A stretch of 64,000 bases of DNA from Hamadaea flava (GTDB lineage Bacteria; Actinomycetota; Actinomycetes; Mycobacteriales; Micromonosporaceae). This document shows, piece by piece, positions 1-11,166 of the stretch. Position 1 is the stretch's first letter; the number at the start of each line of letters is the position of its first letter. The stretch is from the NCBI RefSeq assembly GCF_024172085.1, contig NZ_JAMZDZ010000001.1, positions 3,720,001 through 3,784,000 of the forward strand. Direction: 5' to 3'. A program made the translations under genes and the position numbers. The notes below the pieces were generated by a model. That model saw only the letters and a program-made list of their open reading frames with translations, had not been told where the DNA came from and made no database searches.

Positions 1-220
1 TCGGGTCGGGCATGGCGACCATGTCGGACTCGTAGACCCGGGCGAAGCCCTCGATCGCCGAGCCGTCGAAGCCGATGCCCTCGTCGAAGGCGGCCTCCAG
101 CTCGGCCGGCGCGACGCTGACCGACTTCAGGGTGCCTAGCACGTCGGTGAACCACAACCGGACAAATCGGATGTCGCGCTCTTCCAACGTCCGGAGCACG
201 AACTCCTGCTGACGGTCCAC
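1..220 (-). CDS. glnA2: Glutamine synthetase, GlnA2 type, N-terminal part
   Basis: The reverse strand encodes an N-terminus beginning MDRQQEFVLRTLEERDI and continuing through FVRLWFTDVLG and GFDGSAIEGFARVYESDM. This closely matches the beta-grasp N-terminal domain of type I glutamine synthetases of the actinobacterial GlnA2 branch, which make glutamine from glutamate, ammonia and ATP. The GTG start is at 220..218 with a purine-rich GAGGGG about 10 nt upstream. Only about 73 residues are inside the window; the catalytic C-terminal domain lies beyond the left edge. The GlnA2 assignment (rather than GlnA1 or a gamma-glutamylpolyamine synthetase paralogue) rests on recalled similarity of the first 70 residues. 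Confidence 0.9.
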   Translation of the reverse strand, partial: MDRQQEFVLRTLEERDIRFVRLWFTDVLGTLKSVSVAPAELEAAFDEGIGFDGSAIEGFARVYESDMVAMPDP

Positions 221-409
221 GGCGTTACGACCCCTCTTGGCATGACTTTTTTCTGCTTTGTGCTGGCTTCGCTTGCGCTGGCGTGAGGAGGCCGCTGGCG
301 GCCCCATCAGCGCGCGCGAGGCTGACGGTCAGTCAACACCGATCACGTTACGCGGGTGTTACCGGGGCTGCTCACGTCACGCCGGGAAAGCCCAGGCGTT
401 GATCAGCAC

Positions 410-1171
410 GTGGCCAAGCTGTACCTCTCGCCCGCTCGCCGGAACGCCGTGCTCACCGGCATCGCGGTCGGCGGCGCCGCCGTCGTCGCGCTGAGCGTGC
501 TGGCCGTGATCGGGTTGCGGCCGCGCACACCGGTCGCGGACCCGGCCGGTCCCACGTCGGCGGCGCCCAGTCTCCAGACGGCGCTGCTGGAGGCCGGCGA
601 CCTGCCCGCCTCGTTCGAGGTGCGGCCGACGCTCACCCCGAAGGCACATCCGCCGAAGCGTACGGAGCGGTGCCAGAGTCTCGTCGCCGATCCGGCCGCG
701 CTGCTGCGTTCCCTGCTGCCGATGCCGGGTTCCTCGCCGACGCCGGTGACGGCCCGGCACGTCGGGGCCGACTCGGGCGTACTGGATCAGGCGGTGCAGG
801 TCTTCGGCCGGGGTCAGGGAACCGAGGCAGTGGACCTGATCCGCACGACCGCCAAGTCCTGCGGCGCCTTCACGGCTCGCCTCGACGACGGCACCAAGGC
901 GCGCGTCAAGCTCACTTCGACCAGTGTGGAGAGTCTGCTCATCGGCGACGCCTACACGGTCAGCATGACCCTCACGACCAAGTCCGGGCAGCAGACCGGG
1001 TATCTCGCGATCAGCCGGGTCGGCGACACGGTCTCGGTGCTGCGGCGTACTGGGCCGGCCGGTGGACCGGTGCTGGACCGCCAGATCCAGGACCTCGTCG
1101 GCCGGGCGCTCGACAAGCTCGTGGTGCTGGGCGATCCCAGCTTGCTGGGGACCGCCCCGGCGCATCGCTGA
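410..1171 (+). CDS. Membrane-anchored extracytoplasmic protein, function unknown
   Basis: A protein of about 253 residues with one N-terminal membrane segment (AVLTGIAVGGAAVVALSVLA), then a Pro/Thr/Ser-rich linker and an exported domain of about 190 residues. It contains two cysteines (RCQSL, KSCGAF) placed as they could be in a disulfide. The layout resembles PknH-type extracellular sensor or lipoprotein-like actinobacterial domains, but I do not recognise a family. The start is uncertain: GTG 410 gives a normal short cytoplasmic tail, and an in-frame GTG at 356 would add 18 residues; neither has a strong Shine-Dalgarno. The next gene begins 6 nt after the stop, so the three genes from here to 3111 probably form one transcript. 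Confidence 0.6.
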   Translation: MAKLYLSPARRNAVLTGIAVGGAAVVALSVLAVIGLRPRTPVADPAGPTSAAPSLQTALLEAGDLPASFEVRPTLTPKAHPPKRTERCQSLVADPAALLRSLLPMPGSSPTPVTARHVGADSGVLDQAVQVFGRGQGTEAVDLIRTTAKSCGAFTARLDDGTKARVKLTSTSVESLLIGDAYTVSMTLTTKSGQQTGYLAISRVGDTVSVLRRTGPAGGPVLDRQIQDLVGRALDKLVVLGDPSLLGTAPAHR

Positions 1172-1177
1172 TCTACT

Positions 1178-2098
1178 ATGCCGGGGGTGCCCCTCACCCC
1201 CTCCTGGACCCGCAAGCTCGCCGCCATTCTGGTCGGTTCGCTCGTCGTCCCGATCGCCGTCGAGTTCCTGCTCGCGCTGATCAAGGGCGAGTCCTACAAC
1301 CTCAGCCGCGCCGCCACCGTCGTCGGCGTCGTCGGCCTGATCTCCCTGGTGCTCTACCTCAGCCGGCCGTCGGCGGTCACCTTCCGGCTCAGCATGGCGG
1401 TCTTCCTCCTGGCCGCGGGGATCATGCTCGCGCTCTACGGCTTCCTCATCGCCTCGGTCGACGGCATGTTCAACGGCCGCGTCGCCCACGCCGCGGTGGG
1501 TGCGGTCTCGGTCTGCTTCGGGCTGATCGTCGGTTCCATCGGCGTGTACGCCTTCAGCGACGCGTGGCGGCAGCAGCCCGTGACGATCCCGGGGCAGCTG
1601 GACCTGGCCCGGTCGGTCAACGTCAAGCGGTTCGCGAGCTACCGCCCGGAGGCGCATCAGAATCTGGCCGAGCTGTGCCGGAGCCGGTTGTCCGCGGGCG
1701 ACCTGCACTACGTCGCGTACTACGCCGGGCACGACTGCGTCTTCCGGGTCGACATGCTCGACGACCCCGCGCTCGGTTCGTTCCACGGGCTCGTGGAGCC
1801 GCAGGCCCGGCGGGAGGCGTACGACGCGCAGGGTCCGACCGTCGAGGCGGCCCTGGAGAGCTTCAACCGCACCTTCAGCGGCCTGGACGTGGGCGTCATG
1901 ATCCGGCTCGTCCTCGACGTGGAACGGGGCGCGGTCTACTACTTCGCGGTCGACCGGGACACCGGCCGGTACCTCCTGGCGGTCACGCTGGATCAGGAAC
2001 AGGTCCATCGCACGGACACCAAGGTCGCCCGGCTCGTCGACGATCTCCGGCACGCACTCGGCTTCCCGCGGATGACCGAGCTGGAGCGGCACAAGTGA
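1178..2098 (+). CDS. Four-helix membrane protein with cytosolic C-terminal domain
   Basis: A 306-residue protein. Four hydrophobic segments fill the first 130 residues (for example LAAILVGSLVVPIAVEFLLALI and VGVVGLISLVLYL). A soluble C-terminal domain of about 165 residues follows, with the sequence FRVDMLDDPALGSFHGLVEPQ. No enzyme motif was recognised. ATG 1178 follows the preceding stop by 6 nt, and the stop codon overlaps the next GTG start in a GTGA arrangement, so it is probably co-translated with the antiporter-like gene downstream. The function is unknown; a regulatory or accessory role for the transporter is only a guess from context. Confidence 0.65.
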   Translation: MPGVPLTPSWTRKLAAILVGSLVVPIAVEFLLALIKGESYNLSRAATVVGVVGLISLVLYLSRPSAVTFRLSMAVFLLAAGIMLALYGFLIASVDGMFNGRVAHAAVGAVSVCFGLIVGSIGVYAFSDAWRQQPVTIPGQLDLARSVNVKRFASYRPEAHQNLAELCRSRLSAGDLHYVAYYAGHDCVFRVDMLDDPALGSFHGLVEPQARREAYDAQGPTVEAALESFNRTFSGLDVGVMIRLVLDVERGAVYYFAVDRDTGRYLLAVTLDQEQVHRTDTKVARLVDDLRHALGFPRMTELERHK

Positions 2099-3111
2099 AA
2101 CGGGCGGCGCTGCTCCTGGCCACTGCGGCGGCCGGGCTGGCGGTCGCCTGGCTCACCGGAACGCAGCCGACCGAGATCATCGCGTACGCCGCCTATCCGT
2201 ACGTCACGGCGACGCTGCTGGCGGTCGGCCTCTACGGCAGCGCGTACGGGATCGACCTGACCGAGGCACGCCGGGATCGGCGGCTCATCCTGCTCGCCGT
2301 CACGGTGGGCGTACTGGTGAAGGCGACGCTGATCGGGGTCGTGCTCGCCCTCACCTGGCGAGACCCGCTCTTCCTGCTGCTCGGCATCGTCGTGGCGCAG
2401 ATCGACCCCTTGTCGGTCGCGGCGGCCCTCGGCGACGGGCGGATGTCCGGCCGCGCCCGGTCGCTGCTGGCCGCGTGGGCGTCGTTCGACGATCCGCTGA
2501 CCGTCGTGCTCGCCGTCTCCGCCGCGAGCGTGGTCGGCGAGCTGCGCGGGCACCCCGGCGACAGCCTGCTCGCCGGGCTCACGGCGTACGCCGTCGAACT
2601 CGGGGGCAACCTCGCCCTCGCCGCCGGCGCCTTCATCGCGTACCAGTGGGGGCCGAAGCGGAACTGGTGGCGCGTGGGCCTGCTGATCCTCGCGGCGGCC
2701 GTGGCGGTGTGGCAGTTGTGGCTCCTGGCGATCGCATTGGTCGGGTTGTTCCTGCGGCCGCGCCGGCTGGCCGCGGCCCTGCCCGCGCTGGTGAACGCCG
2801 CGCTCGCGGGCGCGGTGCTGCTGCTCGGGGCGTTGCTGATCGGCGGGGTGGACCCGCTGCGCGGGCTGACCTTGGGACTGGCCGCGTTCGCCGCGCAGTG
2901 GGTGGTGGCGGCCTGGCTGACCCGGGGGATGCCCGCGGTCGACCAGGCGCATCTCCGGCTGGCCCAGCAGAACGGGATCACCGCGATCGTGCTGGCCCTG
3001 AAGCTGGAACCGACGTTCCGAGGCGTGGTCGCGGTCGTCGCGCCGGCCATCGTGGTGACGAACGTGACGCACCTCATCGCCAACCAACGGCGGGCGGTAA
3101 AGGCACAATGA
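2095..3111 (+). CDS. Putative monovalent cation/proton antiporter
   Basis: A 338-residue, almost entirely hydrophobic protein with about ten membrane segments. Paired acidic residues lie in a helix (AWASFDDPLTVVLAV), and an earlier IDPLSVAAALGDG motif resembles the DP and DD motifs of CPA-type Na+/H+ or K+/H+ antiporters. That supports exchange of protons for Na+ or K+ across the cytoplasmic membrane, but the family call comes from motif pattern only. The length is slightly short for CPA1/CPA2 proteins, and there is no TrkA-type C-terminal domain. GTG 2095 overlaps the preceding stop by 4 nt. nadE begins 4 nt after its stop, so nadE may be part of the same transcript. Confidence 0.6.
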   Translation: MKRAALLLATAAAGLAVAWLTGTQPTEIIAYAAYPYVTATLLAVGLYGSAYGIDLTEARRDRRLILLAVTVGVLVKATLIGVVLALTWRDPLFLLLGIVVAQIDPLSVAAALGDGRMSGRARSLLAAWASFDDPLTVVLAVSAASVVGELRGHPGDSLLAGLTAYAVELGGNLALAAGAFIAYQWGPKRNWWRVGLLILAAAVAVWQLWLLAIALVGLFLRPRRLAAALPALVNAALAGAVLLLGALLIGGVDPLRGLTLGLAAFAAQWVVAAWLTRGMPAVDQAHLRLAQQNGITAIVLALKLEPTFRGVVAVVAPAIVVTNVTHLIANQRRAVKAQ

Positions 3112-3115
3112 GGGC

Positions 3116-4885
3116 ATGCCGACACTGCGCATCGCTCTGGCCCAGGTCAATTCCACCGTCGGCGACCTGACCGGCAACGCCGCCACCGTGCGCGCCTTCG
3201 CGGCGCGGGCCCACGAGGCCGGCGCCCACCTGGTCGCCTTTCCCGAGATGATGCTGACCGGCTACCCCATCGAGGACCTGACCTTCCGCGAGTCGTTCGT
3301 GCAGGCCTCGAAGGCGGCGCTGGCCAAGCTGGCCGAGGAACTGGCCGCCGACGGGCTCGGCGAGCTGGCCGTGGTGGTCGGCTATCTGGACGCCGACGGG
3401 CCGGCCCGGCTGGGCGCCGACTCGACCGTCCGGCGCGGCCCCCGCGACTCGCTCGCGCTCCTGCACCGGGGTTCCGTCGCGGCCACCTATGACAAGCACC
3501 ACCTGCCCAACTACGGCGTCTTCGACGAAGACCGCTACTTCGTCCCCGGCGACACCCTCACGGTCGTGCGGGCGGTCTGGGCCGACGGAACAGCGGCCGA
3601 CATCGCGCTCAGCGTCTGCGAGGACATCTGGCAGCCGGGCGGCCCGTTCACCGCCGCCGGCGCGGCCCACGCGGCCCTGGTCGTCAACATCAACGCCTCG
3701 CCCTATGAGCGCAACAAGGACGACGTACGCCTCCCGCTGGTGGCGCGGCGAGCCGTCGAGGCGGGCGCGGCGGTGGCCTACGTGAACCTGATCGGCGGGC
3801 AGGACGAGCTGACCTTCGACGGCGACTCGATCATCGTCGGCCCGGCCGGTGAGCTGGTCACCCGCTCGGGCCAGTTCACCGAGGAACTCCTCGTGCACGA
3901 CCTGGACCTGCCCGCGGCCGACCCGGCGTGGACTCCGCCCGGCGCGGCAGCCGGGCTGTCGCTGCGGCTTCAGACGCTGGCGACCTCGTGGACGGAACCG
4001 GCCGGCGACCGAGCCGTGGGCGGCGTCGCCGAGCGGCTGCCGGACGAGGCCGAAGTCTGGAGCGCGCTCGTCCTCGGCCTGCGGGACTACGTCGAGAAGA
4101 ACCGCTTCAAGTCGGTCGTCGTGGCGGTGTCCGGCGGCATCGACTCCGCGGTCGTCGCGGCCATCGCCGTCGACGCGCTCGGGCCGAAGCGGGTCGTCGG
4201 GGTCAGCATGCCGAGCTCGTACTCGTCGGAGCACTCGAAGAGCGACGCGGCGGACCTGGCCGAGCGCACCGGACTGGACTACCGCGTGCAGCCCATCGCG
4301 CCCATGGTGGACGCCTTCCTCGGCAGCCTGACCCTGACCGGGCTGGCGGAGGAGAACCTGCAGGCCCGCGTACGCGGAGTGGTGCTGATGGCGCTGTCCA
4401 ATCAGGAGGGCCACCTCGTGCTGACCACCGGCAACAAGAGCGAGCTGGCGGTCGGCTACTCGACGCTCTACGGCGACTCCGTCGGCGGGTTCAATCCGCT
4501 CAAGGACGTGCCGAAGACGCTGGTCTGGCAGCTCGCCCGGTGGCGCAACACGGTCGAGCTGGGTGGGATCGCCGCTCCGATCCCCGAGAACTCGATCAGC
4601 AAGCCGCCGAGCGCGGAGTTGCGGCCGGGTCAGCTCGACTCGGACAGCCTGCCGGACTACGAATTGCTGGACGCCATCCTGGCCGGGTACGTCGACGGCG
4701 ACCTGGGCCGGGACCAGCTGATCGCGGCCGGGCACGACGTGGCGTTGGTCGACCGGGTCATCCGGATGACGGACGGGGCCGAATACAAGCGCCGCCAGTC
4801 CGCTCCGGGAACGAAAATCAGCTTCAAGGCCTTCGGACGTGACCGTCGCCTGCCGATTACCAATCGGTGGCGCGAAGGGTCCTGA
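3116..4885 (+). CDS. nadE: Glutamine-dependent NAD+ synthetase
   Basis: A 589-residue two-domain enzyme that amidates nicotinic acid adenine dinucleotide to NAD+ using glutamine and ATP, the last step of NAD synthesis. The N-terminal nitrilase-type glutaminase domain shows a Glu-Lys-Cys triad at about E44 (FPEMMLTGY), K127 (YDKHHLP) and C168 (SVCEDIW). The C-terminal synthetase domain carries the PP-loop ATP motif SGGIDS at residues 339-344 and a TTGNKSELAVGYSTLYGD block. Length and domain order match bacterial two-domain NadE. ATG 3116 lies 4 nt after the preceding gene, with a weak AGGGC upstream. Confidence 0.97.
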   Translation: MPTLRIALAQVNSTVGDLTGNAATVRAFAARAHEAGAHLVAFPEMMLTGYPIEDLTFRESFVQASKAALAKLAEELAADGLGELAVVVGYLDADGPARLGADSTVRRGPRDSLALLHRGSVAATYDKHHLPNYGVFDEDRYFVPGDTLTVVRAVWADGTAADIALSVCEDIWQPGGPFTAAGAAHAALVVNINASPYERNKDDVRLPLVARRAVEAGAAVAYVNLIGGQDELTFDGDSIIVGPAGELVTRSGQFTEELLVHDLDLPAADPAWTPPGAAAGLSLRLQTLATSWTEPAGDRAVGGVAERLPDEAEVWSALVLGLRDYVEKNRFKSVVVAVSGGIDSAVVAAIAVDALGPKRVVGVSMPSSYSSEHSKSDAADLAERTGLDYRVQPIAPMVDAFLGSLTLTGLAEENLQARVRGVVLMALSNQEGHLVLTTGNKSELAVGYSTLYGDSVGGFNPLKDVPKTLVWQLARWRNTVELGGIAAPIPENSISKPPSAELRPGQLDSDSLPDYELLDAILAGYVDGDLGRDQLIAAGHDVALVDRVIRMTDGAEYKRRQSAPGTKISFKAFGRDRRLPITNRWREGS

Positions 4886-4969
4886 GCTGCGGGTTTACCC
4901 AGACATGCGTGGGTACAAACGTCGCGTCCGGGAGAAATAGCGCAAGATCGCCACGATAGGATGCAGGTC

Positions 4970-6363
<1,394 letters not shown>

Positions 6364-6364
<1 letters not shown>

Positions 6365-8916
6365 TGAACACAGCACTTTCCATCGCCGCCGCGGAGAACG
6401 TGGTCTCCGCGGACGGCTTCGCCCCCGACCTCCGCCTGGCGGTCACCCGGATCGCCCGGGTGCCGCAGCTGCTTGTCGCCTGCGACTACGACGGCACCCT
6501 CGCGCCGATCGTGGAAGACCCGACCGCGGCCAAACCCCTCCCCGAGGCGGTAGCGGCCATCCGATCCCTCGCCGCCCTCCCGCAGACCACCGTCGCGGTC
6601 GTCTCCGGCCGCGCATTGCGTGACCTCGCCGCCTTGTCGCGGCTGCCCAGTGAGGTCCATCTGGTCGGATCACACGGCTCGGAGTTCGACGTGGGCTTCG
6701 TCCAACGTCTCGCTCCCGAGCTGGTCGCATTGCGTACGCGACTCCAGGCGGAACTCGCCGCCATCTGCGCGCAGTTCCCCGGCGTACGCCTGGAGGCCAA
6801 GCCGGCGTCCATCGCCTTCCACACCCGCGGTGTCGAACCGGCGATCGCGACGGCTGCCGCCGACGCGGTCCGCAGCGGCCCGGCCTCCTGGCCGGATGTG
6901 CATGTGACGCACGGCAAGGAGGTCATCGAGCTGTCGGTGATCTCGACGCACAAGGGCACCGCGATCGACGCTCTGCGTACGCAGTTGTCGGCGAGCGCAG
7001 TGCTCTTCGTGGGCGACGACGTCACCGACGAGAACGCCTTCAAGCAGTTGCACGGGCCCGACGTCGGCATCAAGGTCGGCCCCGGTGAGACGGCGGCGCC
7101 GTATCGCGTCGCCGACCCGTTCCAGGCGGCTCGCGTACTCGGGTTGCTGCTGGAGACGCGGCGGCATTGGCTGTTCGGCGAACGGGCCGTCCCGATCGAG
7201 CGGCATTCGATGCTGGCCGACGGCAACACGGTCGCGCTCGTCACGCCGGACGCCCGGGTCTCCTGGCTCTGCCACCCGCGACCCGACTCCTCCGCGATGT
7301 TCGCCGACCTCGTCGGCGGTTCGCCCGCCGGGCACTTCACGGTCCGGCCGGAACGCGGCGGCACGCCGCTCGGGCAGCGCTACCGGCCCGGCACCATGAC
7401 TGTCGAGACTCGATGGTCGGGGTTGACGGTCACGGATTGGCTGGCCGGGGACTCGCTCGTCCGGCGGATCACCGGAAACGTTCCCGCGATGCTGGAGTTC
7501 GCGCCCCGCCCCGGATTCGGCCAAGTGGCGGTGAGCCTGCAGCCCATCGGCGACGGCGGTGTCCTGGTGCTGGGCTCGAACGAGCCGGCCGCGCTCTGCA
7601 GCGCCGGCGTGGACTGGGAGATCGACACCGACCGCGGGTCCGCCCGGGCCCGCGTCGACCTCGCCGCCCTCGGCGGGGAGCTGACCCTGGACCTCAAGTT
7701 CGGCTCGCACGACGCGACACCGCACCCGATCCCGTCCATCGAACGGCTGGAGTCCGCCGAACGGCCGTGGCGGGACTGGGCGGGCACGCTGAAACTGCCG
7801 GCCAAGCACCGCGAACTGACCCTCCGCAGCGCATTGACCCTGCGCGGGCTGTGCCACCAGCCCACCGGCGGCATCCTCGCGGCGGCCACCACGTCGCTCC
7901 CCGAGGAGTTGGGCGGCGTACGCAACTGGGACTACCGCTACTGCTGGCTCCGTGACGCGGCGATGACGGCTCGCGCATTGGTGGACCTGGGTTCGCTGGA
8001 CGAAGCCGAGGCCTTCCTGCGCTGGGTCGACGGCTGCGTCGAGCGTACGGGCGGGCACCCGGAACGGCTGCACCCGCTCTACGGGATCGACGGCTACCCG
8101 CTCGGCCCTGAGGCGGTCATCGACACCCTCCCCGGGTACGCCGGCTCCCGGCCGGTCCGGGTGGGCAACGCCGCCGACGCCCAGCTCCAGCTCGACGTCT
8201 TCGGCCCGATCGCCGACCTCCTCGCGGCGGTCGTCGAAAAGCGCGGCAAGGTACGCGACGAGGAATGGCGGGTCCTCGAGGCGATGGTGCAGGCGGTCGA
8301 ACGCCGTTGGCACGAACCCGACCACGGCCTCTGGGAAGCCCGCATCGCGCCCCGGCACCACGTGTACTCCAAGGTCATGTGCTGGATGACGGTCGACCGG
8401 GCCATCTCGGTCGCCCGCCACCACAGCACCGCCGACCACAGCGCGTGGATCGCCCTGCGGGACAAGATCGCGGAGAACGTCCTCACCTACGGCTGGAACG
8501 AGGAAGTCCAGGCGTACTCGGTGGCGTACGGCCACCCGGAGATGGACGCGTCGTCGCTCTGGATCGGACTGTCCGGTCTGCTCGCCGACGACGATCCCCG
8601 CTTCCTGTCCACCGTGCTCGCCATCGAAGCCGACCTGCGCAGCGGCCCGGTCGTCTACCGCTACCGGTGGGACGACGGCCTGCCCGGTCGCGAAGGCGGC
8701 TTCCACATCTGCACCGCCTGGCTCATCGAGGCGTACCTGCGGACGGGACGGCGGGCCGACGCCGAGGAACTCTTCGAGCTGATGATCGACACGGCCGGGC
8801 CGACCGGGCTGCTGCCCGAACAGTACGAGCCCGACTCCGAGCGCGGGTTGGGCAACCACCCGCAGGCATACAGCCACCTCGGCCTGATCCGCTGCGCCAC
8901 CCTGCTCGACTCATAA
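6364..8916 (+). CDS. otsB: Trehalose-6-phosphate phosphatase fused to GH15 hydrolase
   Basis: An 850-residue fusion. Residues about 35-265 are an OtsB-type HAD phosphatase, with nucleophile motif DYDGTLAP (D41, D43), SGR and GDDVTDENAFK; it removes phosphate from trehalose-6-phosphate. Residues about 270-850 are a GH15 glucoamylase/trehalase domain with HSMLADGNTVALV, WLCHPRPDSSAMFADLVGG, RNWDYRYCWLRDA and a C-terminal GREGGFHICTAWLIEAYL that carries a likely catalytic glutamate. GH15 proteins of this subgroup include trehalases, so one polypeptide may both finish trehalose synthesis and hydrolyse trehalose or a related glucan. Similar fusions are known in actinobacteria. The sequence is continuous with no frameshift. 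The GH15 substrate is inferred. Confidence 0.92.
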
Positions 8917-8934
8917 ACCGCACCGCGGCGTTTG

Positions 8935-8998
8935 CATGCAGATCACGGTTTTGCAGGCTTCTCCGGCCGGGGAAGCCTGCAAAACCGTGATCTGCATG
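8935..8998. repeat. Perfect 27-bp-arm intergenic palindrome (family member 1)
   Basis: Arms 8935-8961 and 8972-8998 are exact reverse complements over 27 bp, separated by a 10-nt CCGGCCGG-containing loop. The outer part reads GCAGATCACGGTT. It lies 18 nt after the otsB-GH15 stop and 79 nt before the next gene on the same strand. It could act as a transcription terminator, but there is no T-tract, and the outer motif is shared with three other intergenic palindromes in this window (16867, 48516, 60727), which suggests a repeat family. Confidence 0.9.
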
Positions 8999-9076
8999 GT
9001 TGTGCTCGGCGGAAACCCGGTGCCACGCCAGCGAATTGCCACCCCGTAGCCACAAATCGCACATATCGTCACCAGA

Positions 9077-10228
9077 GTGCGTCGATACACCACTCTCCTG
9101 CTGACCTGTGCCCTAGCGCTCCCCGCGGCCTGCGCGGAGAGCCCGAGCAAGGGCACCGCCGACAACGCGGCACCGCCGGCCAGTGCCGCGAGTCCGAGCG
9201 CGAGCCCCACCAGCGGCAAACTCAACGTGTACGCCGACGCAGCGGCCAATCATCTGCGCGCGGATGTCAAGGCGGACAAGTCCTTGGTCTACGTGCCGAA
9301 CACGCAGAGCGACGATGTGGACGTCATCGATCCGGTCACCTACAAAGTGGTCGACCACTTCTACGGTGGTGCGGAACCGCAGCATGTCGTGCCGTCCTAC
9401 GACATGCGTACGCTCTATGTGACGTCGAGCCGGGTGCCGGGCGGGTCGGTGCTGCCGATCGATCCCCGAACGGGCAAGCCCGGGAAGATCATCCCGGTGC
9501 AGGACGTCTACAACCTCTATTTCACCCCAGGTGGCCAATACGCCTGGGTGGTGGCCGAGGCGTACCAACGGATCGACTTCTACGACCCGAAGTCGTGGAA
9601 GCTGGTGAAGTCGGCGAGTTTCCCCCAGTGCGAGGGGATCAACCACATGGACTTCACCGTGGACGGGAAGCTGGCCCTCGCGAGTTGCGAGTTCGCCAAC
9701 CGCATGGTGGTCATCGACGTCGCGACCGGCAAACTGGTCCGGGACCTGCCGCTGGATGTGGTGCCAGAGGGCATGCCGCAGGACACTCGGCTGCTGCCGG
9801 ACGGGTCGGCGTTCTTCACCGCCGACATGCACGCCAACGGGGTCTACGTCTTCGACGCTCAGGCGAATCGACGTACCGGTTTCATCCCCACCGGACAGGG
9901 CGCACACGGGATCTACTTCAGCCGGGACGGCAAGCGTGCCTTCGTCTCCAATCGCGACGAGGGCAGCATCTCGGTGCTCGACGTGGCGACCCGCAAGCCG
10001 ATCACGAAGTGGCACATCCCCGGCGGCGGCAGCCCTGACATGGGCGGGGTCTCGGCCGACGGGAAGACGTTGTGGCTGGCCGGGCGGTACCACAGCGAGG
10101 TGTACGCGATCGACGTGAACACCGGTAAGCTCCGCGCGCGCATCCCGGTGGGATCAGGTCCGCACGGGCTGCTCATCTGGCCGCAGCCAGGTCAGTACTC
10201 CCTGGGCCACACGGGCAACATCCGCTGA
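9077..10228 (+). CDS. YVTN-family beta-propeller lipoprotein
   Basis: A 383-residue exported protein. An N-terminal signal peptide ends at ALPAAC, a probable lipobox with the cysteine near residue 19. A Ser/Ala/Pro-rich linker follows, then a seven-bladed propeller of YVTN type with recurring SLVYVPNTQSDDVDVIDPVTYKVV-like blades, for example RAFVSNRDEGSISVLDVATRK and LWLAGRYHSEVYAIDVNTGK. Such proteins are surface-anchored scaffolds or carriers, and no catalytic residues are visible. The start is GTG 9077. It converges on the deacetylase gene with one base between the two stop codons. Confidence 0.8.
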   Translation: MRRYTTLLLTCALALPAACAESPSKGTADNAAPPASAASPSASPTSGKLNVYADAAANHLRADVKADKSLVYVPNTQSDDVDVIDPVTYKVVDHFYGGAEPQHVVPSYDMRTLYVTSSRVPGGSVLPIDPRTGKPGKIIPVQDVYNLYFTPGGQYAWVVAEAYQRIDFYDPKSWKLVKSASFPQCEGINHMDFTVDGKLALASCEFANRMVVIDVATGKLVRDLPLDVVPEGMPQDTRLLPDGSAFFTADMHANGVYVFDAQANRRTGFIPTGQGAHGIYFSRDGKRAFVSNRDEGSISVLDVATRKPITKWHIPGGGSPDMGGVSADGKTLWLAGRYHSEVYAIDVNTGKLRARIPVGSGPHGLLIWPQPGQYSLGHTGNIR

Positions 10229-10229
10229 G

Positions 10230-11150
10230 CTAGACCTGCCCCGCGTGCAGCGGCTGGCTGACGCCGTACAGCTTCGGCGGGTCGACGCCGGGCGGCAGCG
10301 CCTCCAGATGGAAGCGGGTCACCAGGTTCGGCAGCACCGAGTGCAGGGCGGTGACGGTGTTCTGCCGATTGCCACCACCGTCGTGCATCAACACGATCGA
10401 GCCCGGCCCGGTCTGGGTGATCACCGTCATCGCGATGCTGCGCGACGGTGGCTTCGCCCAGTCTCGCGGGTCCACCTGCCAGTGCAGCGGGCTCATCCCC
10501 AGGCGCGTCGCCGCCGCGACGACCGCCGGGGTCCAGGCTCCGCCCGGTTGGCGGAAGTAGGAGACCTTGGCCGCCGGGACCGCGCGGTGGATCGCCTCGT
10601 TGGTCCGCCTCAGGTCCGCGGTGATCGCGGCCTCGCTCCGCAGGCCCAGGCCCACGTCGTGCTGCCAGCTGTGATTGCACAACGTGTGGCCTTCGGCCAC
10701 GATCTCCCGGACCAATTGCGGGAACTCGGCCGCCATCAGGCCGATCACACAGAAGGTCGCCTTGATGTGGTACGCGCGGAGCAGCGACAGCACCTGTGGC
10801 GTCCATTGGGGGTCGGGCCCGTCGTCGAAGGTCAACGCGATGTCGGGATAGCCGGTGGTGACCCGGCTGCCGAACGGCCCCCGGGCTTCGCGGGGCAGCG
10901 GTGGCCGGCCCGGCCCGGTGATCGGCACCCGCCGGGGTGCGGGCACCGCCGCGAGTGCCGGCCCTTGGGCGACGCCGGCTTCCGTGCCTTCTTTGCTCAG
11001 CTGCTCAGCGGGTGCTGCACTGGAGCTGGGGGCGGCGTGCGGTTTGCTGCCGGTCATCCGGCCGAGGATGTGCCCGGTGCCGAGGAGGACGACGACTATG
11101 CCCGCCAGGCCGACCCACTTGATCGCCCCAAGTTTGCCTGTAGCACTCAC
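10230..11150 (-). CDS. Polysaccharide deacetylase (NodB/CE4), membrane-anchored
   Basis: A 306-residue protein with an N-terminal membrane segment (WVGLAGIVVVLLGTGHIL), a variable linker to about residue 95, then a NodB domain. Metal and catalytic motifs are TFDDGPD (motif 1), NHSWQHD (HxxxH, motif 2), YFRQPGGAW (motif 3) and a late VLMHDGGG (motif 5). CE4 enzymes remove N-acetyl groups from peptidoglycan or chitin-like polymers outside the membrane; the exact substrate cannot be read from sequence. GTG 11150 is the start. It lies 16 nt downstream of the cysG stop, so it could be transcribed with the cob operon, although the function differs. Confidence 0.88.
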   Translation of the reverse strand: MSATGKLGAIKWVGLAGIVVVLLGTGHILGRMTGSKPHAAPSSSAAPAEQLSKEGTEAGVAQGPALAAVPAPRRVPITGPGRPPLPREARGPFGSRVTTGYPDIALTFDDGPDPQWTPQVLSLLRAYHIKATFCVIGLMAAEFPQLVREIVAEGHTLCNHSWQHDVGLGLRSEAAITADLRRTNEAIHRAVPAAKVSYFRQPGGAWTPAVVAAATRLGMSPLHWQVDPRDWAKPPSRSIAMTVITQTGPGSIVLMHDGGGNRQNTVTALHSVLPNLVTRFHLEALPPGVDPPKLYGVSQPLHAGQV

Positions 11151-11166
11151 CCACTAGTTATATCGG

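Noticed and set aside
377-2092. Long reverse-strand open frame of 571 residues
   Set aside because: It is a high-GC shadow of the plus-strand genes; its translation is low-complexity, rich in Arg/Gly/His, with no family.
4886-4960. Weak hairpin after nadE (TTTACCCA/TGGGTACAAA)
   Set aside because: Needs a bulge and has a short stem; not clearly a terminator.
6670-8877. Reverse-strand frame of 735 residues over otsB-GH15
   Set aside because: Antisense to a conserved enzyme with full motifs; the codon-position bias belongs to the plus strand.
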